A stretch of DNA of 64,000 nucleotides from Dillenia suffruticosa (GCA_033439265.1 JAVTVX010000012.1:30574761-30638760), one strand, 5' to 3'; shown: positions 34,586 to 46,065, counted from the first letter of the stretch. Notes: generated by a model from the letters alone, not told the origin. A program made the numbers and translations.

Positions 34586-36180
34586 CGTCCCCACACGCAC
34601 TAGATAAGCACGCGAGGTATCAAATAGCTTTGTCTCGGATAGTAAGGCATGTGACTGGCTATTTCAAATGGGGTCTTGCACTCAACTCCCCCAAGTGTGA
34701 ACCCGAAGCTTACTCTAAACAAAAGAAGCCGGCAGATTTTGGTGTCTGCAGCAAAATAGGGAGCTGTAAACAGCAAAGCCCAATATTAATTTGAATAACA
34801 AAAACAGCAGCATGGCACACACCTGTGCATTCGACATGACGTAGAAGTCTGCTTTCAAGGGTGACAATTTTTGGCGCGGGAGAAATAATTATATAATTGG
34901 CTTAACCATTGCTCCAAGAGCCAAACCTCAAACTTTGATATGATTGCTTTATTACCATTTCATCACTTGTTCATTGTCCTTTTCCTCTCTAGCTTTGGAA
35001 TTTGTTGCTTTCTTTCACCTGCGAAAAGATCTCTGGACTATTCTCTCTCTCTCTCTCTCTCGTGTGTTTGTGGCCCCCTCGATTCCGGGTAGCCAAGCCA
35101 GTGAGATGTTGAGATCCCCTTGGGTTAACCACTCCAAGTTACTAGGAATCTTAGAAAAGTGTCATAATTTTCTACTCTCTCTCTTTTTTTTTGGGTGCGT
35201 ATTCTACTCTCTCTCTCTCTCTCGCTGCCAATAATATTAAGGGAAGGGGCGCTGAACATTTTAACTTTGTCGGCATTGAATACGAGGACAAATGAAATGC
35301 GGTAAAAGAAGCCTCTGGTTTGGCCAGCTTGGGTTTTTTATTTACTCAATCTCTAGAGTCTTCCCACCCGACGAACAAATATGATGAGCTGTGAATGGGA
35401 GGGAAGCCTTGAAATCAGCATTGATTTGTTTATTAATTGGTCGGGAACAAGAACTTAATTATTATTTATTTTTTAAATTGTGGATTAATTTAGTATTATC
35501 TTATTCAGATAGATAGGTAGATTAGTCAACAAACACCTTTCTCTTTTTGTTGGTAAATAGGTCATGCAAATTTATTTTTTTTATTGAGTATTCGGATTAT
35601 CCTAATCTGACTAATATAATTTGAGTATTATGGTATTTAATTTAAGAAGAGAAACTCTCTCCATGTCTATTTTTTAACTTTTAAATTTTAAAATCAAGAT
35701 TTTATCGTTAAACCTATAGGATTTTGGCCCAATAAGTTTTAAACCGCAAACACACAATTTCTCGGGTCATTGATAAAGTTTCAAGAAAGATCTAGGTGTA
35801 TGCCATTTGGTGTGGACTACATGATGGCATTCAAATGATGGTCTACCGTAAAGCGCATTTCATTTTTTTTAAACGGAAAAACTTTATCATCATTCCCTAT
35901 TAAATAATTTAAGCTTAAGTATGGTGCATAAATATGAAATACTCCACCATAACAGCTAAATTTTAAAGTAAAAATATGGTTTTTGTTTAATATGGTAGTA
36001 CAATTATTTTAAAATATTTTAATGTAAATATCGGGTTCTCTTGTTATCATAATTACTTTAAAAAGTTCATACAGCTGAACTTTGTTGAAATTAGCTCGAA
36101 AACATACTTTTTCTCATATCAACTAATTCAGTTTTCTTAATAGTTAATTTTTAAAATAGAAATCAAGTTCTCTTTTAATA
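34586..36180. other. Non-coding, no gene recognised
   Basis: CT-rich patches at about 35040-35062 and 35205-35222 and otherwise AT-rich sequence. No coding similarity is seen. Confidence 0.5.
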
Positions 36181-36402
36181 ATATCAATCGAATATATCAA
36201 CGGTCATTTGGATTAGTGGTATGTGATATTAGATCCCTTAATCAAGATTCTGAATTTGACTCGCGATTTGGATATGGAGCAAACTATATTGGGAGAATAG
36301 CCCTCTAAATGGATCATTATAAATTCTAAACCGGATTAGTCAAATTATAATTTCAGATACCGTTTGTTATAATACTAAAAAAAAAATATCAATAGAATAT
36401 AT
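36181..36402 (+). mobile_element. tRNA-derived SINE with target duplication
   Basis: The body at 36198-36385 has an A-box region (GGATTAGTGGTATGTG), a B-box-like TTCTGAATTTGACTC about 35 bases later, the CCGGATTAGTCAAA motif found near the 3' end of a common plant SINE group, and an A tail. It is flanked by 17-base direct repeats, ATATCAATCGAATATAT (36181-36197) and ATATCAATAGAATATAT (36386-36402), with one mismatch. Confidence 0.8.
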
Positions 36403-37282
36403 GCTAATAGCTATGGTCACAATAATAGATTATACAAACCAAATTAACTAAACCTTTACATGGGAATAAGCATTAGATTCACCTCTTCGAGTTCAAAAAA
36501 TGGAAAACTTTCTTCGGCCTGTAAGTTCTATTTTACAAATTATCTTACGTGAGAAATTTTAGCCCCTACTTTGAGCACTACGCTGCATGCTTTCTTCACA
36601 CACGCAGATGGACAGCGCATACAATGTGTAAGATAAACAAGGCAAGATCTCATGCAAACACGTGGCTAGCTTCTTGGAATGCAATGTTTGACTTTGTGAC
36701 GCCATGAAGATTTCAATATCATGGTCTCCTCTAACTTTGAAGTGTCATGTTTGAAATCATGCTTCAACTAGCTAGCCTAGTTGTTTGTTATGCAGCAGCC
36801 TAAATTATGGGAGGCGTAGTTCGTCGTCTTTTTTTTTTAAACATATAAATAAATAAATAAATGCATGGTATGTTGAGTTTCATCGGAGGTGTTGGCTCTT
36901 GTATTCCATGGCTATGGGAGAGAGAGAGGGTGTGCTGATGCTCATGTAAACATGACCGAAAATTCACGTGGTGATGCTAGTAGCACAAGGGCGATTTCTA
37001 TGAAATTTTTAGGGTTTTGAGGGATCCTTCTGGCTCAGCTATTTCTAACTTAGGCAAGAGAGAATAGAGTAAGAGATGATCTAAATCATATTGCCTACTA
37101 TTAAACGGTAACATGGTCATTTCGATATTTGGGGTTTCAATAGCTTTCTCAAGTATAATCCCAAGGCCGTTCATGGGTTTAACTAAAAAGGTTCAAAATA
37201 AATCCTCCTTTAATTACCTAAATATTTCTTTCTTTCGTTACCCAAAAAGTGAAAATTGGGAATATAATACTCCAAAATAACT
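36403..37282. other. Non-coding, no gene recognised
   Basis: AT-rich sequence with an (AAAT)n patch near 36845. No coding similarity is seen. Confidence 0.5.
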
Positions 37283-38289
37283 AGAGAGGGATCACCGGTT
37301 GTTTTTTGATTTTTGTTATTTTTGACCGAGTAAAACTGAAGAAACAAAATTAAACAAATTGAAAGTAAAGAGGAGATCAAATACAAAAATTTTTATAGTA
37401 ATTTTATCAACTCAGTGTACGTCTACTCCAAGACAACTCTTTTTAATTTTCATTATTTCTTTGAATAATACAACCACTTGTTTTGTAAGTACAAGTAAAA
37501 TTTTTACAATCCACTTATTTTACGGGTGCATGTAAAACCTCAAAAGTACTTCTCCCCAAAATACTCTCTCTCAAAACCCAGATCATGAATCTACATGATT
37601 TTCAGACTCCTTTAAGATATAGGGAGGTGTCACAGAGTGTGAGACTAACCCTCGGATGTAACGAAGTTGAATACTTCCTCATATGAGAAGAATTTAATGT
37701 ATAGTAAATGAAAAACATAGAGAAAGAATACAAAGTGAGTTTAATGCATTGTGTTCTTTAGTGACAAACTAAAAGTGTTTAATGTGATCATGATTTTGCT
37801 CGCAATAGTTGTTCTTTCTATTGATTTCCTCATTACTCTATTCTTTTTCGGCATTTAAAATTCTTTTCAAGAATGTCGTTGAATGGTAGATAAATTTGAA
37901 TGTTGGAAATTAAACAATTTTCATCTTTCTCGATTAATATTTTCGGCTGCTTCTCAACTAATGCTTATGTCCATTATCATCCTTGAAGCAATTGTTTACT
38001 TCTTTCCATCAAGCAAATCCTGTTCTAAGAGGATTTGTAGTGTCTTTTTTGCTGCAATAGGAAGGTTAGTTTGACAAATAAAAGAGATTTTCAAAATAAT
38101 GCAGCATGTTGACTTGAATTTAAAAATAAAGAATTAGATTAGTTCATGTTATCAGTTTTTAAAAAGTCAACAAATATTTTTAATGTCCACATAGTTTCAT
38201 TCTTAATCTGTCTCTGAATAAATGATTAATTGAGAATTGCTAGATTCTGGAATGTGTTTGAATGATGAAAAGTTTCGATCAGCCTTTGA

Positions 38290-38795
38290 TTTGGTTTGGT
38301 TGACTTATAATGTTTGGCGGTTGACCGCTCAAATCATCGTTCGACTAAATGAGTAGAATAGATTGGTCGTTTAGATTTATGATTTGCCGTATGAGCATAT
38401 CAGGTTGATTGCTCATGTTCAGTGGTTGATTGCTCGTGTGTGCTAAGGCACTTGCCATTGGCCGCTTGTGTTAAGCGGTTGTCTGCTTGAGTTTACAATG
38501 CATTCGTGTTCTCCAGCTTGAGCATACTTGTGAACTCATGGTCTACCACTAATGCGCCTTAAGCACATGAGGTTGGCCACTTGAGTGCTTTAGAGCACCG
38601 TAGCTAGTTGCCTATGTACACTACACATGTGTGCGGTTGACCACATTGTGTGCATGGTTGACTGCCCGAGCACACTTGGCATATTCAATCGACCATGCAC
38701 TGTGCATGGTTAACTGTGCTGTGCACCTTAGGCATACGCAAATGGCCATATGTGGTTTGCCACACTACTCATGCGGTTGACCACACATGCACATG
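38290..38795. repeat. Degenerate GGTTGACCGCTC-type repeat array inside the solo LTR
   Basis: Variants of GGTTGA(C/T)(C/T)GCTC and GCGGTTG recur every 20-40 bases. The array occupies the same position as the TTAGTCGACTA array of the other LTR, but with a different unit. Confidence 0.65.
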
Positions 38796-39399
38796 CACTA
38801 CAAAAAAACACGGTTTTAGCGACGGATTTAGTAACGAAAATTTTAGAAAAATTCGTCGCTAAAAACATTAACGACGGATTTAGCGACGAACAACTTTTCA
38901 TAGCTAATGACGCGTCGCAAATATTTAGGGACGAAAAACAGAAATCCGTCGCTAAAATAGCGACAAATTTAGCGAAGAAAAATTTTCATCGCTAAATTTA
39001 ACGACGGATACAAAAAATCCGTTGCTAATTTTAGCTACGGAAATTCAAAATCCGTCGCTAAATTTAGCGACGGATCCGAGAAATCCGTCGCTAAATTATA
39101 TGATATATAATTATTTTTTTATTTATTTTATATATTTTATTTAATTATTATATTAATATTTTATTTTATTTAATTAGCGACGGATCCATGAATCCGTCGC
39201 TAAATTATATTATATACAATTATATTTTTTATTTATTTTATACATTTTATTTAATTATTATATTAATATTTTATTTTTATTTAATTAGCGACGAATGCTT
39301 GATCCGTCGCTAAGCCCCTGGATCCCGCGCACGAGCGTCATTGCTCCAACTCACGAGGCTACCTGGCCCACCTTGGGCCCCACCCGCGTACGAGCCCAA

Positions 39400-39890
39400 C
39401 CGCCCGCCCGCATCACCAGCCTCTGCCCCTACCTTGCACACGCCTGCTCGCCCCTGTCCTGCCCCAGCTCGCCCCTGCCTGCTCGCCCCAGCCCAGCTCC
39501 AGCTCCCTGCTCGCCCCTGCACCCTGCCTGCTCGCCCCTGCACCCTGCCCAGCTCCAGCTCCCTGCCTGCCCCAGCCCAGCTCCAGCTCCCTGCCTGCTC
39601 GCCCCGGCACCCTGCTCCAGCTCCCTGCCCACTCGCCCCTGCACCCTGCTCCAGCTCCCTGCCTGCTCGCCCTCCCTGCCCCAGCTCGCCCCTGCCTGCT
39701 CGCCCCAGCCCAGCTCGCTCACCTTTGCACCCTGCCTGCTCGCCCCTGCACCCTGCCCTACCCCAGCCTGCTCGCCCCAGCCCAGCTCGCTCACCTTTGC
39801 ACCCTGCCTGCTCGCCCCTGCACCCTGCCCTGCCCCAGCTCGCCCCAGCCCCTTGCACACGCCTCGCCCCAGCCTGCTGGCCCCTGCTGC
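39400..39890. repeat. GC-rich minisatellite inside CACTA-1
   Basis: Units related to CTGCTCGCCCCTGCACCCTGC and CCAGCTCCAGCTCCCTGC repeat many times. Stops are rare on both strands, so long proline/alanine-rich (plus) and glycine/arginine-rich (minus) frames appear. These are by-products of composition rather than genes. Confidence 0.9.
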
Positions 39891-39907
39891 CATGCAAAAA
39901 ATCCTTG

Positions 39908-39998
39908 AAAAAACCCTCAAAATGCCTACAGCCCGATTCGAACACCTGCACAAGAGTAAAATGTTAGTAAACCCAACCACCAGACCACATCTTACCTT
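39908..39998 (-). other. tRNA-like sequence inside CACTA-1
   Basis: Read on the minus strand it has GATGTGGTCTGGTGGTTGGG (A-box-like) and, about 35 bases later, GTGTTCGAATCGGGC, close to the B-box consensus GGTTCGAATCC. The acceptor stem does not pair convincingly, so it is probably a tRNA-derived relic rather than a tRNA gene. Confidence 0.45.
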
Positions 39999-40002
39999 TA
40001 AT

Positions 40003-40960
40003 CATACTTCTATTTTCTTTTTACTTATTATCTAATTCTAAATATTAATTAAAAAAATAAAAGTTTATATCAAATAATAAAATGCTAATTAAAATAAACT
40101 AATAAATTAATTAAAAAATAAAAAATATTATTCTTTAAAAAGATTTAAAAAATAAAATAAGAAAATATTTAAAAAAATAAAAAAAATATTATTATGTAAA
40201 AAATAAAAAGAAAAAAGAAAAAAAAATGTTAATTTAAAATATTAAAAAATAAAAAATATGATTATTTAATATAAATTAATAACATAACAAAATAAAATAA
40301 AATATTAAAAGTTAAATTTAAAAAATTAAGTTTAGCGACGAATTTTAAAATCTCTCGATTATTTAATATACTTCTATTTTATTTTTACTTATTATCTAAT
40401 TATAAATATTAATTAAAGAAATAAAAGTTTATATCAAATAATAAAATGCTAATTAAAATAAACTAATAAATTAATTAAAAAATAAAAAATATTATTCTTT
40501 AAAAAGATTTAAAAAATAAAATAAGAAAATATTTTAAAAAAATATTATTCTGTAAAAAATAAAAATAAAAAAGAAAAAAATAAAATGCTAGTTTAAAATA
40601 TTAAAAAATAATAAATACGATTATTTAATATAAATTAATAAAATAACAAAAAAAATAAATTATTAAATGTTAATTTTAAAAAAATTAAGTTTAGCGACGG
40701 ATCGTTGAATCCGTCGCTAAATCAGCGACGGATTCCTTTATTCGTCGCTAAACTTAGCGATGGATTTCAATTTGTCGCCAAATCCGTCACTAAATAATAA
40801 AATATTAAAAAATTTTATTATTTAAAAATTAAAAATATTAAAAAATAAAATGATAATTTAAAATATTTTAAAATAATAAATATGATTATTTAATATAAAT
40901 TAATAAAATAACAAAAAAAATAAATTATTAAATGTTAATTTTAAAAAAATTAAATTTCGC
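40003..40960. repeat. AT-rich direct repeats inside CACTA-1
   Basis: A block of about 360 bases starting ATACTTCTATTTT(A/C)TTTTTACTTATTATC at about 40003 is repeated nearly unchanged at about 40366. A partial third copy begins near 40800. Each ends in a GCGACGGAT/CCGTCGCTAAAT-rich patch, so the subterminal motif occurs also in the middle of the element. Confidence 0.8.
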
Positions 40961-42408
40961 GACGGATCGTTGAATCCGTTGCTAAATCAGCGACGGATCG
41001 TTGAATCCGTCGGTAAATCAGCGACGAATTCCTTTATTCGTCGCTAAACTTAGCGACAGATTTCGAATTTGTCGCTAAATCCGTCGCTAAATAATAAAAT
41101 ATTAAAAAAAATAATTTTAGTCTTTAAAAAATAAAAATATAAAATAATAAAATTAAATGCTTATTTAAGATATTTTAAAATATTAAATATGATTAGTTAA
41201 TATAAATTAATAAAATAAAAGAATAATAAAATAAAATAAATGGATTACCGTTTATCAGTAGTTATCCGTTTCACTGTTACCATCCTCCGAAAAATACTGT
41301 TCGATCTAATTGCCAGACGAGATAGAACGTTGGAAGTGAATGTATTATATATTGTGTTTTTTACTGATAACAATAACGAATGAATATGAATAACTGAGTT
41401 TTCACAAACAATTGAACTATATAAGAGAATCGAATGGATGTAGAAGACAAAAACACGAATGGTGAAATCGACAGCTGCGACTAATTGAAAATTATTTGTC
41501 ATAGATTTGTTGAATTATTTATTGTTAAAATTATCAAATTGATGAGATTTGTAATATTTCATATGTATTTAATTCGATTTTGTTATTTAGAATATATTAA
41601 AAAGGGAGATACGATTAAAAAAATTTCATAATAGAGTATAGAAGAAATTTTGTTCGGAAATTATTCATGAATTTTGAAATTCCGATAATAAATTAGTGAC
41701 GAATTTAGCCACGAATATTTTATTTGTGGCTAATTAGCAACGAATTTTACCACGAATATTTTTTTGTGGCTAATTAGTGACGAAATTAGCCATGAATTTT
41801 AGAGTTTGTTGCTAAATTTTGTGACAAATATTTTTACCGTGACTAATTAGCGATGAATTTAGCGACGGAAATTTTTGTAGCTAATTAGTGATGAAATTTG
41901 TGACGAAATATTTTCGTCGCTAAATTTAGGGACGGATAAGAGTATCCGTGGCAAAATTTAGTTACAAAAATATTATTCGTCACTAAGTAGCGACGAATTT
42001 TGCAACGAAAAATTTTTCGTCGTCAATTGGCGACGGATTTAGCGACAAAAATTTTTTCGTCTCCAATTAGCAACAAATTTAGTCACGAATAATCTATCTG
42101 TCGGAAATTTAGCCACGAATAATTTTTCGTCGCTAATTTCGTTGCAAATTAGTGACAAAAAAATATTCGTCGCTAAATCCGTCGCAAAATAGCAACAAAA
42201 TTTTTCCGTCGCTAAAATCCGTCGCCAAAACCGTGTTTTTTTGTAGTGATGGTTGACCATTGTAGTTCATATTGTTAACCATTTGGACTTCTTCGATCGG
42301 CTTTTCGTAGATTATACTTAGCACAATTTTTAAATCGTTTCTCATTAACTCCATAGTTTTTTTCCCTCTTAAATTAATTTGATCACCATTAAAACTTTAT
42401 TTGTCAAT

Positions 42409-43267
42409 AATCTTTCATTTTTTATGATGAGAAAACCTTTAATGATTTGAAAATTATTTTTCTATTCGTTCAATAGTTTTCTTCCCCTTTTTATCTTTCT
42501 ATTAATCCTTAAACTTTCTCCTCCTATTTTCGATAATTCTTCTTCTCCTTCTTCTTATCATCAATAAAAAGGGATATCGATTTAAAACTAAGAGGGCAAA
42601 AAAGACTCAAAATTAAGGTCATTAACCTATTTTTGAGGAAACAAAACTTCCCCTTACAATTTTCCTATGTGCCATATCAAGGACTTTAGATAAATATAGT
42701 TCCAGGCACACTTGAAAATTGATAGAGAATAGATTATGAGAATTTAGCATATGAAAGAGAACTCAGATTTTGGGATATGGAGATGGGTTCAACTCATTGC
42801 CCATTCATGCATGGCATAAAGGAGATGGGTTCAACTCATTGCCCATTCATGCATGGCATAAACTTATATGCATGCTCACTACATGCAAGTTTGACACTTA
42901 AATTTCCTTTATTCTTATATTTGTCTCTAGAATGGACACGAGAATTTTATGAGTGAGACACATGTCCTATATTCACTCCCTCTTTTTGTCATAAATCCAT
43001 TTCTTCTTCTTTCCTTAGTCTCTTCTAATTCGGACAACAATTAGCAATTATAACAGTTGAAATTATGATTTGTCTAATTGCTAAGGAATGTGATGAGTTT
43101 TGGTATAATTTGGGAGAGGGTTGAGTTTATAGGATCCCGATAGATTAACATTTTTACTTGAACCACTAGCTAGGGAAGCAATAAGCTCTCAATCCTATTG
43201 AGATGATCTTCTGACTTAGTCAGATTTTCAATATAATTCTTTGAGATTTCAGCTTCCATTACTTATG
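42409..43267. other. Non-coding, no gene recognised
   Basis: AT-rich sequence with a TCTTCT-rich patch near 42535 and the 42-base tandem duplication described separately. No coding similarity is seen. Confidence 0.5.
42779..42862. repeat. Perfect 42-bp tandem duplication
   Basis: Two identical 42-base units begin GGAGATGGGTTCAACTCATT (42779-42820 and 42821-42862). Their identity means the duplication is recent. Confidence 0.95.
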
Positions 43268-43514
43268 CTTCTCCTTTATTTTATTTTTTTTTGTACCATG
43301 TCTTGGATATGACTCGATATCCGGGATTTCGCCCTAACTAATCCGAATCGACCGTTGCAATGGCTTCTTTCGGAGGGTGGGTCTCCCAACGGGGAACGCT
43401 CCATACACATGAGGGCCCGATACTCCTAGCGGAAGTCAAACCTCAGTCATGTTTAAGGGTACTCAACCCCACATTCAGTTGAGCCAATCCACGTTGGTTT
43501 CTTCTCCTTTATTT
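43268..43514 (-). mobile_element. tRNA-derived SINE with perfect 14-bp target duplication
   Basis: Read on the minus strand, the 219-base body starts with a tRNA-like head (GTGGATTGGCTCAACTGAAT, then GAGGTTTGACTTCCGC as B box). It continues with a GC-rich body and the CGGATTAGTTAGGGCGAAAT and GGATATCGAGT motifs typical of a plant SINE group, then ends in an A-rich tail. CTTCTCCTTTATTT is present on both sides (43268-43281 and 43501-43514). The intact duplication indicates a fairly recent insertion. Confidence 0.9.
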
Positions 43515-44218
43515 ATACTATGCTAACTAGTATTCTTATTTTTCTTTTATCTTTCTTCCCTTTCATTTATTATTTTTTTTCATATTCTGGTTAATATTAG
43601 TTTAGTCTTATTGAGAGAAGATGCTTTAATAGAGAATTTAGGGTTTAATTTTAATCCCATTTTCTCTGGCTAGAATTTGATGACATTGAAGAGTATATTG
43701 AAGAGTGTGATGTTGATGATCAAGGAAGGAAAGGATGACATTTTTAATTCTAATCCTATCATTGTTCCTTGTATTATACAAGCCATAATCCAAAAAGAAT
43801 TTTCTATGTTCTAAGGTATGTATTCCAACACCCCTTCATGAGTGTGTACAGGATGATTAGTGTTGAGATAATTCAATTTGCTTAGGGCTTCTAGTGTTGG
43901 GCTTTCCGGCTTCTTTCCTATTTTCTCTTCTTTTTTTTTTTCAAATTCTATATTATTGTTTTGATTACTGAGAAAGCTCTAATGTTATTTTTCATCTTTA
44001 CCTCCATTGCTACCTCTTTTTTTACTTTAGTTCTATTGGCAGAGAGAAATTTAGAGGTCAAGAAGGAGCAAAAAGGAATTTAGGATTGAAACTTTGTTCT
44101 TTTATCTTATTATCATGTTGTTATCTAGAAATCTTCCTAAATGATAATTGAATGAGTTCCTTCACTAGAAGTATTCTTTCATTTATTACTAGAGAGTTTA
44201 TATTAGTACTTGCTATCT
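43515..44218. other. Non-coding, no gene recognised
   Basis: T-rich single-copy-looking sequence between the SINE and CACTA-2. No coding similarity is seen. Confidence 0.5.
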
Positions 44219-44985
44219 CACTACAAAAAAACACGGATTTTGCGACGAAATTTTATAACAAAAGTTTTTTGTTGTTATTTTGCGACGAATTTATCGACGA
44301 AAATATTTTTCGTAGCCATTTTCCAACAATATTAGCGACGAAAACAAATTCGTAACTAACTTAGCGACAACTACAAATTCGTTGCTGATTTTGCGACGAA
44401 AAAATTATCCGTCGTGAACTTTGCGACAAAACAACATATTCGTCGCTAATTTATAGACCAATACATTTTTTGTCGCTAATTTTAGCGACGAACATATTAA
44501 TTCGTCGCTAAATTTGTAAATTAATAAAATAAAATAAAATATGAATATATTTATTAAATAATAATTTAATTTAGCGACGAATTTATGATTTTGTCGCTAT
44601 TTTACGACAAATAAAGCGACAAAATATGTATTCGTCCTTGATATGTGCGACGAAACAAGGTTCGTCGCAAAATTCAGCGACAAAGAGAGCATTTGTCCCG
44701 AAATTTAGCGACGAACAGGTAGTTGGTCGCGAAATTCAGCGATGAACCACTTTTTCGTCGCTGAATTAGCGACAAAACCAATATTCGTCGCTGATATCTA
44801 TGACGAAAATAAAGTTCGTCGCTGATTTCAGCGACGAAAACAATGTTCGTCGCTGATATCAGCGACGGAAACAATGTTCGTCGCTGATATCAGCGACGGA
44901 AACAATGTTCGTCGCTGATTTCTGCGACGAAGAATCGATTTGTCGCAGATTTCAGCGACGAGAGACTGTTTCGTCGCAGATTTAC
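44219..44985. repeat. Left subterminal repeat array of CACTA-2, outer part
   Basis: Short units built on GCGACGAA/TTCGTCGC occur on alternating strands. At about 44828-44905 nearly identical 31-base units contain TTCGTCGCTGATATCAGCG, a self-complementary core. Such subterminal repeats bind the TNPA-type protein in En/Spm elements. Confidence 0.85.
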
Positions 44986-45225
44986 ATAATGTTGACCCAT
45001 CGGGATTTTTGCATTTTATACGTGCAATTTGATTGTGTTCCACCTTACCAGTGATATCCATTCCATAATGTTGACATGGTACCTTTGCAAAATTCCTTGG
45101 GATGTAATGACATTTTTCTGAAGTATTGCACATGTTAGTGTATACAAATCGAGCAAGCTTCCTGCTTATGTCAATTCTGCCTTCTGAAAAATCATCCAAC
45201 TCTTTAATTTTGTCAAATTTGTTTT
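44986..45225 (-). pseudogene. Unidentified coding-like segment inside CACTA-2 (possible captured exon)
   Basis: A minus-strand frame of about 75 codons begins with KIKELDDFSEGRIDISRKL and includes LARFVYTNMCNTSEKCH and KVPCQHYGMDITGKVEHNQ. It then runs into the subterminal repeats, where similarity to protein ends. Codon composition looks coding and the sequence is unlike the surrounding repeats. I do not recognise the family. It lies next to the captured kinesin piece but on the opposite strand. Confidence 0.4.
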
Positions 45226-45316
45226 GGTACTGAGTGCATCATGATTCAAGTATCCTAATTTTACTTACTACTATTCCTCCTAAGCCATTTACACTATATG
45301 ACTTTGATTGATGCAG

Positions 45317-45659
45317 CAAGGGAAAAAATGGGCATATACCATATAGAGACTCTAAATTGACACGCATTATACAAAGCTCAGTTGAAGGAAATTGTAGAAC
45401 GGCCTTCATTTGCACAATGAGCCCAACCCGCACTCATGTTGAGCAATCGAAAAACACTCTCTTCTTTGCAAGTTGTGCTAAAAAGGTGTCTACCAGTGCC
45501 CAGGCCAATCTTGTAATGTCAGATAAGGCTTTGGTAAAGCATTTGTAGAAACAGTTGGCCAGACTGCAAAATGAACTGAGGAGTTATCATATAGGAGCAA
45601 ATTTTGTCACCTCTGACCCTGATGCATTATTGAAAGAGCTAGATATTCTAATGAAAAAG
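45317..45659 (+). pseudogene. Captured kinesin-7 (KIN-7/NACK-like) gene fragment
   Basis: One exon of a host kinesin gene is bounded by an intact acceptor (TTGATTGATGCAG) and donor (GTGAGA). It encodes the end of the motor domain: [54 protein letters not shown], then [10 protein letters not shown] and QLARLQNELR of the neck. The combination of [35 protein letters not shown] is characteristic of plant KIN-7 kinesins such as NACK1. One in-frame TAG (45546-45548) follows VKHL. The upstream ATP-binding part is absent. Introns on both sides show capture at DNA level. It lies between two blocks of CACTA subterminal repeats, so it is cargo of the transposon. Confidence 0.85.
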
Positions 45660-46065
45660 GTGAGAAATGGATCCCTGTTTTTGTTTCAACCGTACATAGA
45701 TATCATTGGTTGCCAAGAATTAAAGCTTTTGCAGTGGGAGCAAACTTTTTTGCTATCATGGAACTCTTATGGCACTTGGAAGACATATGAGCTGTGTTTC
45801 TAATAATTTCTGTTATGATTCTAAAACCGAATTTGAAAAAGGAAAAACGATGTGAAATCTAATTAATGGAAATAAAATCAACAAAAATAAAAATCAGATA
45901 CAATGTTGGACCAAAGGGAAGTAGAGGGGATACCAAATGATTTTCCATGACAAGTTGTTCAAAAAAAGATAGACTTTAGAATCAAATTTCTTTGCCCCGG
46001 AGATATTTGCTAATTGTGAAAATGTTAGGGAAGAATACAGAATACAATAAGAATAATTATTTTAG
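45660..46065. other. Probable captured intron sequence next to the kinesin exon
   Basis: Follows the GTGAGA donor. AT-rich, with no further kinesin exon recognised before the subterminal repeats resume at about 46070. Confidence 0.5.

Larger units (their letters stand above)
38796..42248. mobile_element. Non-autonomous CACTA element (CACTA-1), 3.45 kb
   Basis: Perfect family termini are present: CACTACAAAAAAACACGG at the left and its complement ending TTTTTGTAGTG at the right, followed inward by GCGACGG-type subterminal repeats on both sides. It is flanked by the 3-bp target duplication ATG (38793-38795 and 42249-42251), as expected of CACTA. The interior has a GC-rich minisatellite, AT-rich duplicated blocks and no transposase similarity, so it depends on an autonomous relative, possibly one like CACTA-2 at 44219, which has the same terminal sequence. 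It is inserted in the repeat array of a copia solo LTR. Confidence 0.9.
37283..42408 (-). mobile_element. SIRE-like Ty1/copia solo LTR, interrupted by a CACTA element
   Basis: Sequence at 37283-37920 matches that at 63340-64000 and the start of the LTR at 58703 (shared phrases: ACTAGAGAGGG, TTTTTGACCGAGTAAAA, AAAGTAAAGAGGAGATCAA, GTGTTTAATGTGATCATGATTTT). It runs on through a degenerate GGTTGACCGCTC-type repeat (about 38290-38795). It is then broken by the CACTA element at 38796-42248 and resumes with the same GGTTGACCA phrase to about 42408. No internal retroelement sequence adjoins it, so it is a solo LTR of roughly 1.7 kb without the insert. The orientation is inferred from the better-preserved element at the right end of the window. 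It is a fossil. Confidence 0.7.

Noticed and set aside
39295-40035. Long open frames on both strands encoding proline/alanine-rich or glycine/arginine-rich proteins
   Set aside because: They arise from a GC-rich minisatellite inside CACTA-1, are open in several frames at once and match no family.
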